DNA of 64,000 bases from NCBI RefSeq assembly GCF_023715485.1, contig NZ_JAMBOF010000010.1:1-64000 (forward strand), written 5' to 3'. Made by a program: the position numbers and the translations under genes. Shown here one piece after another: positions 9,313 to 17,636 of the stretch. Below the pieces are notes generated by a model. It was not told the DNA's origin, ran no database searches, and saw only the letters and a program-made list of their open reading frames with translations. Within the stretch, counting starts at the first letter, position 1. Each line of letters begins with the position of its first letter. This DNA comes from Mesobacillus subterraneus (GTDB lineage Bacteria > Bacillota > Bacilli > Bacillales > Cytobacillaceae).

Positions 9313-9338
9313 AAATCCCTCGACATCTCGAGAGATTT
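9313..9338 (-). terminator. Rho-independent terminator
   Basis: An imperfect stem, AAATCcCTCGA with TCGAGaGATTT, is followed on the minus strand by six T residues. It ends the zinc-ribbon protein gene. Confidence 0.7.
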
Positions 9339-9343
9339 TCCCA

Positions 9344-9583
9344 TCATGCATATTGAATTCCGGCGGCTTTAACCTTATTGATATCCCCGGAACTGCAAGG
9401 TGTGACGCCGTAAGTCATCCCGCAGCTCGGGCAGTTTGTAATCACGGTTTCCATCGCGAACATCTCACCGCATTCACACGCGATCTGATGTGCAACACGC
9501 GGCTTTATCTTTTCTTTACCTTTGCTCTTCACATGGTCAACAATTGCTTTGCCATCTTCTAATCTAGAACATCCACAGCTCAT
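9344..9583 (-). CDS. Small cysteine-rich zinc-ribbon-like protein
   Basis: This is a 79-residue protein with a CGC motif at the N-terminus and, further on, CECGEMF and a CPSC pair near residues 36-55, spaced like a zinc ribbon. A metal-binding or redox role is likely but unproven. AAAGGAG precedes the ATG. It stands alone with its own terminator. Confidence 0.6.
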   Translation of the reverse strand: MSCGCSRLEDGKAIVDHVKSKGKEKIKPRVAHQIACECGEMFAMETVITNCPSCGMTYGVTPCSSGDINKVKAAGIQYA

Positions 9584-9655
9584 GAAAAAACTCCTTTATG
9601 ACTTAATTAACACTATTACCATAGCATAAAGGTTTCAGAAAGCTGTATAGCAAAT

Positions 9656-9775
9656 GTCACACCTGGCGATCGACTTTTTCAAGGAACTCCCCAATCACCT
9701 GCAGATACTCCTGAGGTTCTTCCACATATGGCATATGCGCACTCTCCTCAAACACATGGAGCTCAGCTCAGGGCA
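9656..9775 (-). pseudogene. 3' remnant of a proline iminopeptidase gene
   Basis: Only the last 34 or so codons survive. The reading ELHVFEESAHMPYVEEP followed by EYLQVIGEFL closely matches the C-terminus of the intact enzyme at 27313-28197 (FHVFEESAHMPYMEEP, EYLKVIGEFL). Upstream the similarity stops at once and an in-frame TGA appears. No start or ribosome binding site remains. It is probably the tail of a deleted duplicate. Confidence 0.8.
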
Positions 9776-9865
9776 CTTTATCCTCTTTTTGATATTTTTT
9801 TAATAAGCAAATTTTTATTGCATCAGACTTAATTTTAAATAAAGTTGATATTAGCACTAAGAATC

Positions 9866-10552
9866 TTACACAAGCTCTTGAGCTTTTGCTTCAGAGGTTG
9901 CTGCCCATTTGACACCATTGATGATGACCTTTTGTATTTCTTTATGGTGATAAGTTGGGAAGGTTTCGTGTCCTGGGCGGAAGTAGAAAATCCGACCCTT
10001 TCCTCGTTTGTAGGTACATCCACTCCTGAAAACTTCTCCTCCAGAGAACCAGCTGATAAAAATCAGTTCCTCCGGTTGTGGGATTTCAAAGCGTTCTCCA
10101 TACATTTCTTCGTTTTCAAGCTCAATCACTTCACTGATTCCTTCGGCAATAGGATGGTTTGGTTCAACTACCCAAAGGAGTTCCTTGTCATCTGCCTCCC
10201 TCCATTTAAGACCACAATCGGTGCCCATAAGCTCCCGGAAGATTTTTGAATAGTGGGCTGAATGCAAAGCGACCAGGCCCATACCATCATGTACTCGTTT
10301 CTTTACCTTATGGACAACCTCGTCAGAAACCTCATCATGTGCAAGGTGTCCCCACCAAACGAGGACATCGGTATTTTCCAAAACTTCTTCTGTTAATCCA
10401 TGCTCAGGTTCATCAAGTGTTGCTGTCTTTACTTCAATTCCTGCATCTTGAAGAAATTGCTGAATGGTTCCATGAATCCCATCAGGATAAATTTCCTTTA
10501 CTTTTTCGTTGTGCTGCTCATGTCGAAACTCATTCCAAACGGTGACCTTCAT
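9866..10552 (-). CDS. ThuA domain-containing protein
   Basis: This 228-residue protein has the ThuA fold, a glutamine amidotransferase-like alpha/beta domain seen in sugar catabolism clusters. Visible landmarks are [13 protein letters not shown] at the start, [28 protein letters not shown], and [17 protein letters not shown] near the end. In rhizobia ThuA works with the Gfo-type dehydrogenase ThuB in trehalose use through a 3-keto sugar. Here two such oxidoreductase genes lie directly upstream, so a 3-keto-sugar role is a fair inference. GGGAGGGG precedes the ATG and the upstream gene ends 18 bases away. Confidence 0.88.
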   Translation of the reverse strand: MKVTVWNEFRHEQHNEKVKEIYPDGIHGTIQQFLQDAGIEVKTATLDEPEHGLTEEVLENTDVLVWWGHLAHDEVSDEVVHKVKKRVHDGMGLVALHSAHYSKIFRELMGTDCGLKWREADDKELLWVVEPNHPIAEGISEVIELENEEMYGERFEIPQPEELIFISWFSGGEVFRSGCTYKRGKGRIFYFRPGHETFPTYHHKEIQKVIINGVKWAATSEAKAQELV

Positions 10553-10570
10553 CCTTAACCCCTCCCAAAA

Positions 10571-11677
10571 TTATTTAATGACAATCCTTCTGCCCTTTGC
10601 AGCCGAATCCATGATGGCATCTATTACTTGTTGTACTTGATATCCTTCCTCAAAGCTGGCAATCCGCGATTCACTTTTTCCTGTTATGTGATCAAGCCAT
10701 TTCCACACTTCATTTCTTGTGGAAATCCGCCATGGACGGAATTTCCGTTCTTCAGCCTTTGATGATAATTGGAATGAATCAGTTCCCTTTCCTAACTGAA
10801 TCTCCTCCCAGCCTTTGCCTTTTTCAGCAAAGAAAAGAGATATTCCAAGCTCGGCAGCAATTAAGTGGATGCTGCCTTTGCTCCCATGCAGCTTGATTTC
10901 GATTGTTTGTCCCTTGTTTCCCTGAATTGCGATCCAGCTTGTACGGAATACAGAATGAAAGCCAGAGGAAAACTTCCCTATAAAAACGACAGAATCAGCA
11001 GCTTGATTCCCTTCCGCAAATTCAGTCAACTCAGGCGTTGAATCCCGCTTAAGGAAATTCGCCATCGCCATGACTTCCACAAGCTGATCATCAACAACTT
11101 CCTGTGCAAGATCGATAAGATGGGATCCAAGGTCCTGAAGTATGCCTCCTATGCCTCCAGTATCTCTTTGCCCCCTCCATCCTGGCGGGCCATTCAAACC
11201 ATAATCACCCGAATATTCAAAGCTGCCCTCCAGGACTGTTCCTAATTTCACTTCACGCAAGAATTCCCTTGTTTTTTGTACACCTGGATTTTCGCGGTAA
11301 GTGAAATTTACTCCAGCCGTTATGCCCTTATCACGGGCAGCTGCAACCATTACTTTTGCTTCTTCGCCATTGAGTGACATCGGTTTTTCGCACATAACAT
11401 GTAAACCTTTTTCGATGGCATATAAAGAAATATCTTTGTGTGAGTCATTTGGAGTTATGATACATACTCCATCAAGTTCCGCATCATCGATCATTTTCTT
11501 ATAAGAGGAATAAGACTCTTTAATAGAATATTTTTCAGCCATTCTTCTGGCACTCTCGCCGTTTTTGCTGCAAATTGCCTTTATGACAGCGTCAGGATGC
11601 TCGTTAAGTACTGGCAAATACCAAAGATCAGCAAACCAGCTTGCACCTATGACTCCGATATTTACCTTATTCCCCAT
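10571..11677 (-). CDS. Gfo/Idh/MocA family oxidoreductase
   Basis: This is a 368-residue NAD(P)-dependent sugar or inositol dehydrogenase-like enzyme. The Rossmann motif is at the start (INIGVIGASWFADLW-like, residues 5-20), the substrate-domain motif is MCEKPMSLNGEEA near residue 95, and DLGSHLIDLAQ lies near residue 185. Its exact substrate cannot be read from sequence. It sits between a second family member and thuA with short gaps, so the three probably form one operon. AAGGAG precedes the start. Confidence 0.88.
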   Translation of the reverse strand: MGNKVNIGVIGASWFADLWYLPVLNEHPDAVIKAICSKNGESARRMAEKYSIKESYSSYKKMIDDAELDGVCIITPNDSHKDISLYAIEKGLHVMCEKPMSLNGEEAKVMVAAARDKGITAGVNFTYRENPGVQKTREFLREVKLGTVLEGSFEYSGDYGLNGPPGWRGQRDTGGIGGILQDLGSHLIDLAQEVVDDQLVEVMAMANFLKRDSTPELTEFAEGNQAADSVVFIGKFSSGFHSVFRTSWIAIQGNKGQTIEIKLHGSKGSIHLIAAELGISLFFAEKGKGWEEIQLGKGTDSFQLSSKAEERKFRPWRISTRNEVWKWLDHITGKSESRIASFEEGYQVQQVIDAIMDSAAKGRRIVIK

Positions 11678-11697
11678 TTTACTCTGCTCCTTAAATG

Positions 11698-12759
11698 TTA
11701 TATTTGTTGCATCTTCCCTGACTTTGAGGATTCAATAACCGCTTCAAGCACCTTCTGATTTTCATAACCATCGTAAAAGGAAGCGATGTATTCCTGATTA
11801 TTGCCTTGGAGATAATCTAAGAAACTTTGAATTTGATTTAATTTAAATTCCTCTGGGATCGTGTTTTTTGTAAATTTGGCATCAGTATGCTGGGCATCTT
11901 TGAGGCAAATGTCTATTTCATCCGGTCTTTCAGAACAAACATTGATGGTTCCAAGATCACCACAAATGGTCAGTTCAAGATGGTTCCCAAAGCCGATTGC
12001 ATTTCGGGATGTCAAGAAGCTCCCGATTGCACCGTTTTGAAAAACTGCCAGAAAGCTTGTTAAATCATCAACATCCACTGCCTTTGTACCGTTCCCGGAT
12101 GCGTTGCTTCGTTCTGGAATGATCGTTTGCATGATGGCGCTTACCGATTCCAGTTCACCAACCAGGAACCTCGCGCTGTCGACCATGTGCGAACCTAAAT
12201 CCCCTAGCGCTCCTGATCCGGACATTTCTTTGCTGAAACGCCAGCTATGGGGAACCTGAAAAATGGCAGATCCCCATTCCTGCAAGTATTGAACAGATAC
12301 ATGGCGGACCGCCCCCAATTTTCCGCCCTCCAACAGCTTTTTTGCATATCTGAAAGAAGGAACGTATCTGTACGAAAAGCCAACCATACAAGGTATTGGG
12401 TTTTCCTTATAAAGCTTTTCCAGCTCATCAGCTTCCTTGAAGTCAACAGTGAATGGTTTTTCCGTCAGGACCGGCTTTCCGTAAAATATGCATTCTTTCA
12501 ATATCTCTGCATGATACTTGTTAGGCACAATTGAGATTACGGCATCAACATCCGGATCCATAATCAGGTTCTTAAAGGTCGTGTATCCCTTTTCCGACGG
12601 GATAATGTATTGCTCACACTTCGATTTCACCAATTCTTCATTCACATCACATAGTGCGGTGATCTTGACATTTTCAAGCTGTGACAACAGCAAAAAATGA
12701 TAATTTGCCATACCGCCCAATCCGATAAGACCAAATCTTGTTACCTCATTTACCTTCAT
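11698..12759 (-). CDS. Gfo/Idh/MocA family oxidoreductase
   Basis: This is a 353-residue paralogue of the next gene and first in the operon. Landmarks are FGLIGLGGMANYHFL at the N-terminus, VLTEKPFTVDFKEAD near residue 95, and LGDLGSHMVDSARFL near residue 185. Two different family members together suggest two steps, for example oxidation and re-reduction of a sugar, but this is inference. GGAGGGG supports the ATG. A cre-like site lies about 70 bases upstream. Confidence 0.88.
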   Translation of the reverse strand: MKVNEVTRFGLIGLGGMANYHFLLLSQLENVKITALCDVNEELVKSKCEQYIIPSEKGYTTFKNLIMDPDVDAVISIVPNKYHAEILKECIFYGKPVLTEKPFTVDFKEADELEKLYKENPIPCMVGFSYRYVPSFRYAKKLLEGGKLGAVRHVSVQYLQEWGSAIFQVPHSWRFSKEMSGSGALGDLGSHMVDSARFLVGELESVSAIMQTIIPERSNASGNGTKAVDVDDLTSFLAVFQNGAIGSFLTSRNAIGFGNHLELTICGDLGTINVCSERPDEIDICLKDAQHTDAKFTKNTIPEEFKLNQIQSFLDYLQGNNQEYIASFYDGYENQKVLEAVIESSKSGKMQQI

Positions 12760-12825
12760 TTCGACCCCTCCATATTAGCTACAATTAAAGATTACTCCAT
12801 CTAATAGGCGTTTAGTTCCTAAAAA

Positions 12826-12839
12826 TGAAAACGCTTAAC
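12826..12839. promoter_or_regulatory. cre-like site
   Basis: TGAAAACGCTTAAC matches the CcpA consensus except at its last two positions. It lies just upstream of the Gfo/Idh/MocA-ThuA operon. Confidence 0.45.
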
Positions 12840-12939
12840 ATAATGCACCAACTTTTGAAAATAACACACTTTCCATAGCTTTCCATTGGATGAGCCTTAA
12901 CAAAGAACACCTATAGTCTTTTATCATTATGAAATTAGA

Positions 12940-13025
12940 CTGTTGATTTCCGCTCCAGGCACTCGCTTTCCGCGGGGCGTCAGGTGAGCCCGCAGGAGTC
13001 GAGTACCCTCCGCTCCAATCAACAG
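12940..13025. repeat. 86-bp MITE-like element with inverted ends
   Basis: The ends CTGTTGATT and AATCAACAG form a 9-bp inverted repeat. The interior is GC-rich (CACTCGCTTTCCGCGGGG and related runs), unlike the surrounding AT-rich gap. Elements of this look are scattered in many Bacillaceae genomes as I recall them. Only one copy is present in the window and it has no coding capacity. The rest of the 12760-13146 gap holds a cre-like site and a terminator. Confidence 0.65.
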
Positions 13026-13071
13026 GTGCTTTAAATCTAATTTGATCTTTAATATAGCCAACATAATAAAA

Positions 13072-13095
13072 GAACGGCGAATATATTCGCCGTTC
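13072..13095 (-). terminator. Rho-independent terminator of the dextran operon
   Basis: A near-perfect palindrome, GAACGGCGAA with TTCGCCGTTC, is followed on the minus strand by CTTTTATTA. It lies about 50 bases after the glucosidase stop codon. Confidence 0.8.
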
Positions 13096-13146
13096 CTCCC
13101 AATTTTTTGTCGTCCCATTTTTCATGCTAATCTAAAAAAGCAAAGA

Positions 13147-14823
13147 TCATTTTAACAGATATACCCTGGCTTCATAAGGGCGCAATGTAATGGAATCAAT
13201 CCTCTGTTCATCATCTAATTCATAATTGCTGATCAGCAGCTGATCCTCTTTGAAAGCAATCTGCTCTGGCAAAGTAAATGGCGCATCTTCAGAAGAGAAG
13301 TTTAAAATGACCAGCAATTGTTCCTCCCCTAATTTCCGGGTATAAGCATAAATTTGTTCATGATCAGGTACAATCAAATCGTAAGTTCCATAGACAATGA
13401 TTTCGTGCTCTTTTCGAAGCTTGATTAATTTTTGATAGTAATAAAAGATGGAATTTGGGTCTTCCAGTGCTTTTTCAGTATTGATATCTATAAAGTTTGG
13501 ATTGACCTTGAGCCATGGAGTACCTGTAGTAAATCCGGCATGCTCACTGCCATCCCACTGCATTGGCGTCCTGGCATTATCCCTTGCCTTTTGATAGATT
13601 GCCTGCATGACCTGGTCAGCATCTTCTCCGCCCTCTATCACTTTTTCACGGTACATATTTTTGATTTCAAGATCATTGTAGTCATCTATCGATTCAAACT
13701 GGACATTGGTCATCCCGATTTCTTCACCCTGGTAAATATAAGGTGTTCCCTGCATTGTATGAAGGAAGGTACCTAGCATTTTGGCTGACACTTCCCTGAA
13801 ATTTTGGTCATCTCCAAAGCGTGACACCATTCGCGGCTGGTCATGGTTGTTTAGATAGAGGCTGTTCCAGCCTTTGCCTTCCAATTCTTTCTGCCATTTC
13901 GACATGACTTCCTTCAGGTCCGCCAGCTTCCAGGGCTTAACATCCCATTTTCCTCCAGGGCCTGAGTCCAGATCCATATGCTCGAAGGTAAAAATCATGT
14001 TTAATTCCGTGTTCTCATTATTTGCATACTTTGCAGCTTCCTCAGTTGTAGCTCCAGGGCCTTCACCGACAGTTATAATGTCATATTTGGACAGGACTTC
14101 CCGGTTCATCTCTTGCAGGTACTCATGGACACGGGGACCGTTCATAAAATATTCCCCGCCCCAGTCATAACGCTTGCCGCCTGGTGCGGATGGCAGTCCA
14201 TCTACCTTGGATATTAAGTTGATGACATCCATCCGGAATCCATCGACACCTTTTTCCAGCCACCAGGTCATCATGTCATAGACTTCCTTGCGTACTTTAG
14301 GGTTCTCCCAGTTCAAGTCAGGCTGCTTCTTGCTGAAAAGATGAAGGAAATATTCATCTGTGTTTTCATCATATTCCCATGCAGAACCGCTGAAAAAGGA
14401 AGTCCAGTTATTTGGTTCCTGGCCATTTTGTCCAGGACGCCAGATATAATAGTCACGGTAAGGATTATCCTTTGACTTGCGTGATTGGATAAACCATTGG
14501 TGCTCGTCAGATGTATGGTTCACTACCAGGTCCATCATCAATTTCATCCCACGATTATGCATTTTCTCAATCAATTCGTCCCAATCGGAAAGGGTGCCAA
14601 ATTCATCCATGATGTCCTGGTAATCACTGATGTCATATCCATTATCATCATTTGGTGATTTATATACTGGTGATAGCCAGATGACATCAACACCCAGATT
14701 TTTCAGGTAATCCAACTTTGAAATGATCCCTTGTATATCTCCGATCCCGTCTCCGTTACTGTCCATGAAGCTTCGTGGATATATTTGATAAACAACCGCT
14801 TCTTTCCACCATTTCTTCTCCAT
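13147..14823 (-). CDS. GH13 alpha-glucosidase, probable oligo-1,6-glucosidase
   Basis: This cytoplasmic enzyme, about 558 residues long, should remove glucose from the ends of isomalto-oligosaccharides. GH13 regions are visible: DLVVNHTSDEH, GFRMDVIN with nucleophile Asp199, VGEGPG with acid/base Glu254, and NNHDQPR with the third acid. The Val straight after the nucleophile Asp is the known mark of alpha-1,6 specificity in this subfamily; maltases usually have Thr there. The frame opens at TTG (14829), but ATG at 14823 has GAGGG six bases upstream and is preferred. No signal peptide is seen, so the substrate must be imported. It is the last gene of the operon, ten bases after the second binding protein. 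Confidence 0.9.
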   Translation of the reverse strand: MEKKWWKEAVVYQIYPRSFMDSNGDGIGDIQGIISKLDYLKNLGVDVIWLSPVYKSPNDDNGYDISDYQDIMDEFGTLSDWDELIEKMHNRGMKLMMDLVVNHTSDEHQWFIQSRKSKDNPYRDYYIWRPGQNGQEPNNWTSFFSGSAWEYDENTDEYFLHLFSKKQPDLNWENPKVRKEVYDMMTWWLEKGVDGFRMDVINLISKVDGLPSAPGGKRYDWGGEYFMNGPRVHEYLQEMNREVLSKYDIITVGEGPGATTEEAAKYANNENTELNMIFTFEHMDLDSGPGGKWDVKPWKLADLKEVMSKWQKELEGKGWNSLYLNNHDQPRMVSRFGDDQNFREVSAKMLGTFLHTMQGTPYIYQGEEIGMTNVQFESIDDYNDLEIKNMYREKVIEGGEDADQVMQAIYQKARDNARTPMQWDGSEHAGFTTGTPWLKVNPNFIDINTEKALEDPNSIFYYYQKLIKLRKEHEIIVYGTYDLIVPDHEQIYAYTRKLGEEQLLVILNFSSEDAPFTLPEQIAFKEDQLLISNYELDDEQRIDSITLRPYEARVYLLK

Positions 14824-14832
14824 TTTCAACCC

Positions 14833-16098
14833 TCATTTCTTCAAAATCTGGTCTATTTCTTTGGAAGCAAGGTCCAGGGCAGCCTGGGCATCCATATTTC
14901 CAGACAAAAAAAGCTCGAAGTATTTTGTATAAATTTTTTCGACCTGATCCCATTCGCCGATAGGAGGCCGAAGGAAAGAATCATTAATTCCTTCTAAATA
15001 AGCTCTATAATAGGGAAATTCCTGATAGACTTTCTCAAAGTCGACATCCTTATTGGCCGGGATAAGCCCTGTGGTGCTCATGAGCTGCTGTGCTTGTTTG
15101 TCTGACATCCATTTAACGAATTTCCACGCAATGTCAGGATTTTTAGCTCCTTTCATGATGACAAGGTTTTCTCCCCCGATGACCGAGCCTTTCCCGTTCG
15201 TGACAGGAAAAGGAGCAGTCACTAACAACTTATCTAGTCGGGCGCGCTCTTGAGTTGACTTGATACTGTAAAACCATGGGCCTTCATCAATGACAAAGTA
15301 TTCTCCACTCAGGACACCCTCCCAGATTTGGGGAGATCCTACTAACAGCTCCGGGGTCATTTTTTTGGCCATATATAAATCTTTCATTTTCATTGCAGCC
15401 TTAATACTTTCTTTGCTGTTAAAATATCCTGATGTTTTTTTAAAATCCGGACTGAAGAATTCCCCTCCAAAACCATAAAAATATGGCAGGCTTTGCCATG
15501 GGGTGACGCCAGACATCCCAATTTTATAATCATTCTTTTCGATAATGTCCAATAGTTCCTCCATCGTTTCGGGAGGCTTGGACAAGCCTGCGAGCTGGAG
15601 CAGATGCTTGTTATAGATCGCTGCTTTTGTATTCGTATTCAGAGGCATGCCATAATACTTTCCGCCAGCATTTACTGCTTTCAGTGCTTCATACCGCATT
15701 TGAGCCTTTACTTCATGAAAACCTTCATAATCATTCAAAGGCAGGACCAGTCCCAATTCAATAAACTTGGGAATCCATGCTATATCCATCCTCACCACAT
15801 CAGGGTCTTTGCCAGAGGATGCTCTTGCTATCAAAGCAGATTTTAACTGGTCATTGTGCGATTGCCTTACAGTCCGCACATCAATACCTGGATTTTGATC
15901 CTCAAATATAGGGATTAAATCATTCTCAAATACCTTGGTCTCCTCCTCGCTGTACGTATGCCATACAATGAGTTCCTGTACCTGAGTTTGCACATTCTTC
16001 TTAACCGGCTCTTCCTTGTCTATGATCGAGGAATCATCGCAGCCAGCAAGAAACAATCCAACTATTAATAATACGGTACCCTGTAAGAACTGTTTCAC
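14833..16098 (-). CDS. Extracellular sugar-binding lipoprotein (second in locus)
   Basis: This is a 421-residue family 1 ABC solute-binding protein. The lipobox LFLAGC lies at residues 16-21 and the mature protein has the usual sugar-binder pattern (ELIVWHTYSEEETKVFENDL; GVTPWQSLPYFYGF). It is clearly homologous to the binding protein at 23145-24428. It starts with GTG, overlapping the response-regulator stop region, with AGGATGG upstream. Because it follows the two-component genes and lacks its own permeases, it may present sugar to the sensor kinase or share the permeases. Confidence 0.88.
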   Translation of the reverse strand: MKQFLQGTVLLIVGLFLAGCDDSSIIDKEEPVKKNVQTQVQELIVWHTYSEEETKVFENDLIPIFEDQNPGIDVRTVRQSHNDQLKSALIARASSGKDPDVVRMDIAWIPKFIELGLVLPLNDYEGFHEVKAQMRYEALKAVNAGGKYYGMPLNTNTKAAIYNKHLLQLAGLSKPPETMEELLDIIEKNDYKIGMSGVTPWQSLPYFYGFGGEFFSPDFKKTSGYFNSKESIKAAMKMKDLYMAKKMTPELLVGSPQIWEGVLSGEYFVIDEGPWFYSIKSTQERARLDKLLVTAPFPVTNGKGSVIGGENLVIMKGAKNPDIAWKFVKWMSDKQAQQLMSTTGLIPANKDVDFEKVYQEFPYYRAYLEGINDSFLRPPIGEWDQVEKIYTKYFELFLSGNMDAQAALDLASKEIDQILKK

Positions 16099-16099
16099 T

Positions 16100-17629
16100 T
16101 TAATCCATCCTTTTGTTCAAGCTTTCAGTCCTGTAATCGACCGGTGAAAGTCCCGTTAATTTCTTAAAAACCTTGCTGAAGTATTTGACATCACGGAAGC
16201 CTGACTTTTCAGCCACCTCGTATACTTTCAGCGATGTCTCTTTTAATAGCTCTCTTGCTTTATTAACACGAAGCTCAATTACATAATCAATGAAGTTTTT
16301 AACTTTGAATCGTTTAAAAATTATGCTGAAATAGTTACGGCTTATATGAATATGGTCAGCCACTCTCTGAAGGGTTAATTCTTCAGTATAATGCTTATGA
16401 ATATAATCCAGGGCTTTGTCTACCAGTTCATTGTCAGTAGAAACCTTCTTTTTGTTCTCAAGAATGAGATCATCAAAATCAATGATATCCTGCCTGAATT
16501 GGCTGATTAGCTCACTCAAGGTTTCCGCTGACTCCATTCCTCTGCATCTTTCTACCAGAATGTTGATACTAACCTGATTCATATAGAAGTTCGTTAACAT
16601 ATGACAGGCATCATTTTTGATTGCTTCTTCACTGTACAGACCGCTATCCCATAAGCCAGTTCTTTCTTCGAACAGCTCAGTTAAATCATCACTGTCTTCC
16701 ATGTTTAGAGAAGGCATTGTATTGCTTTTAATCGTAGTTTTTGATGGTTCGACCTGGAAAATCTGCCGCTTTTCATCAAAAAACTTTTCTCCGCATGCCT
16801 CTTCAAGAAGCAGATAGGATTCCTTTATGGAATCGAGATTCGTTCCTGGCATGTAACTGAAAGAACAATCAATCTTAGTCTCCTGTTCTATTTCCATTTT
16901 CAGTTCCTCAACAATTTGCAGTCCATGCCGTTCATCACCCAGCAGGAACAGCATTTGCGAGTCACCAATTGGGAAACAGACTCGATTCGATTGATTTTTA
17001 TAAAACTGTGTCTGGATTTCATCCAGTATAAAAGATTTGAATAACCCGCCGAACTCTTCTTCAATTTGTGAAAGGTGATTCAATTCCATATAAACGATTA
17101 AAGATTTCCCCTTCAGCCAGTCAGGGAAATCTCCCGATTCTAACTGCTGCCCGGAAAGAATGGCCCTCTTAATGCTGTTTTCCATCTGCCGTCTCTCTTC
17201 AGCAAGCCGGGTTTCGGTAATTTCACCTAGTTGTTCTTCTATACTTTCTTCCTGCTGGATTTTTTCAACCGTTTTTCGGATCAACTGGACAAAATCCTTC
17301 GGTTCGAGAGTTGGCTTAAGGACGTAGTCTATGGCTCCAAGCTTTAAGCCTTCCCTGACAAAGTCAAAATCATTATAGCTGCTGACCAAAATGACTTTTA
17401 AATTCGGAAATTTGGATTTGGCCTTCTTCATTAAAGTAATGCCGTCCATTACTGGCATTTTTATATCTGTGATCAAGATATCAGGGTGATACTCTTCCAT
17501 TGCCGACAGTGCTTCTTCCCCATTTGGGTAGTCACCAACGAGCTTTAGTCCCTCTGCATCCCAGTCAACGGAAGCTTTTAAACCAAAGCGTATAACTGGT
17601 TCGTCATCTACAATAAAAACATTATACAT
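16100..17629 (-). CDS. YesN-type response regulator with AraC DNA-binding domain
   Basis: This is a 509-residue transcription factor. The receiver domain spans residues 1-120, with acidic pocket DDE at 8-10, phospho-acceptor Asp55 (ILITDIKMP) and Lys105 (DYVLKP). The C-terminal 100 residues form an AraC double helix-turn-helix (ITLQRVADHIHISRNYFS-like, then DVKYFSKVFKKLTGLSP). The long middle is variable, as in YesN relatives. It probably activates the surrounding sugar operon when phosphorylated by the adjacent kinase. The gene lies seven bases downstream of the kinase gene. Confidence 0.9.
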   Translation of the reverse strand: MYNVFIVDDEPVIRFGLKASVDWDAEGLKLVGDYPNGEEALSAMEEYHPDILITDIKMPVMDGITLMKKAKSKFPNLKVILVSSYNDFDFVREGLKLGAIDYVLKPTLEPKDFVQLIRKTVEKIQQEESIEEQLGEITETRLAEERRQMENSIKRAILSGQQLESGDFPDWLKGKSLIVYMELNHLSQIEEEFGGLFKSFILDEIQTQFYKNQSNRVCFPIGDSQMLFLLGDERHGLQIVEELKMEIEQETKIDCSFSYMPGTNLDSIKESYLLLEEACGEKFFDEKRQIFQVEPSKTTIKSNTMPSLNMEDSDDLTELFEERTGLWDSGLYSEEAIKNDACHMLTNFYMNQVSINILVERCRGMESAETLSELISQFRQDIIDFDDLILENKKKVSTDNELVDKALDYIHKHYTEELTLQRVADHIHISRNYFSIIFKRFKVKNFIDYVIELRVNKARELLKETSLKVYEVAEKSGFRDVKYFSKVFKKLTGLSPVDYRTESLNKRMD

Positions 17630-17636
17630 GGTGGCA

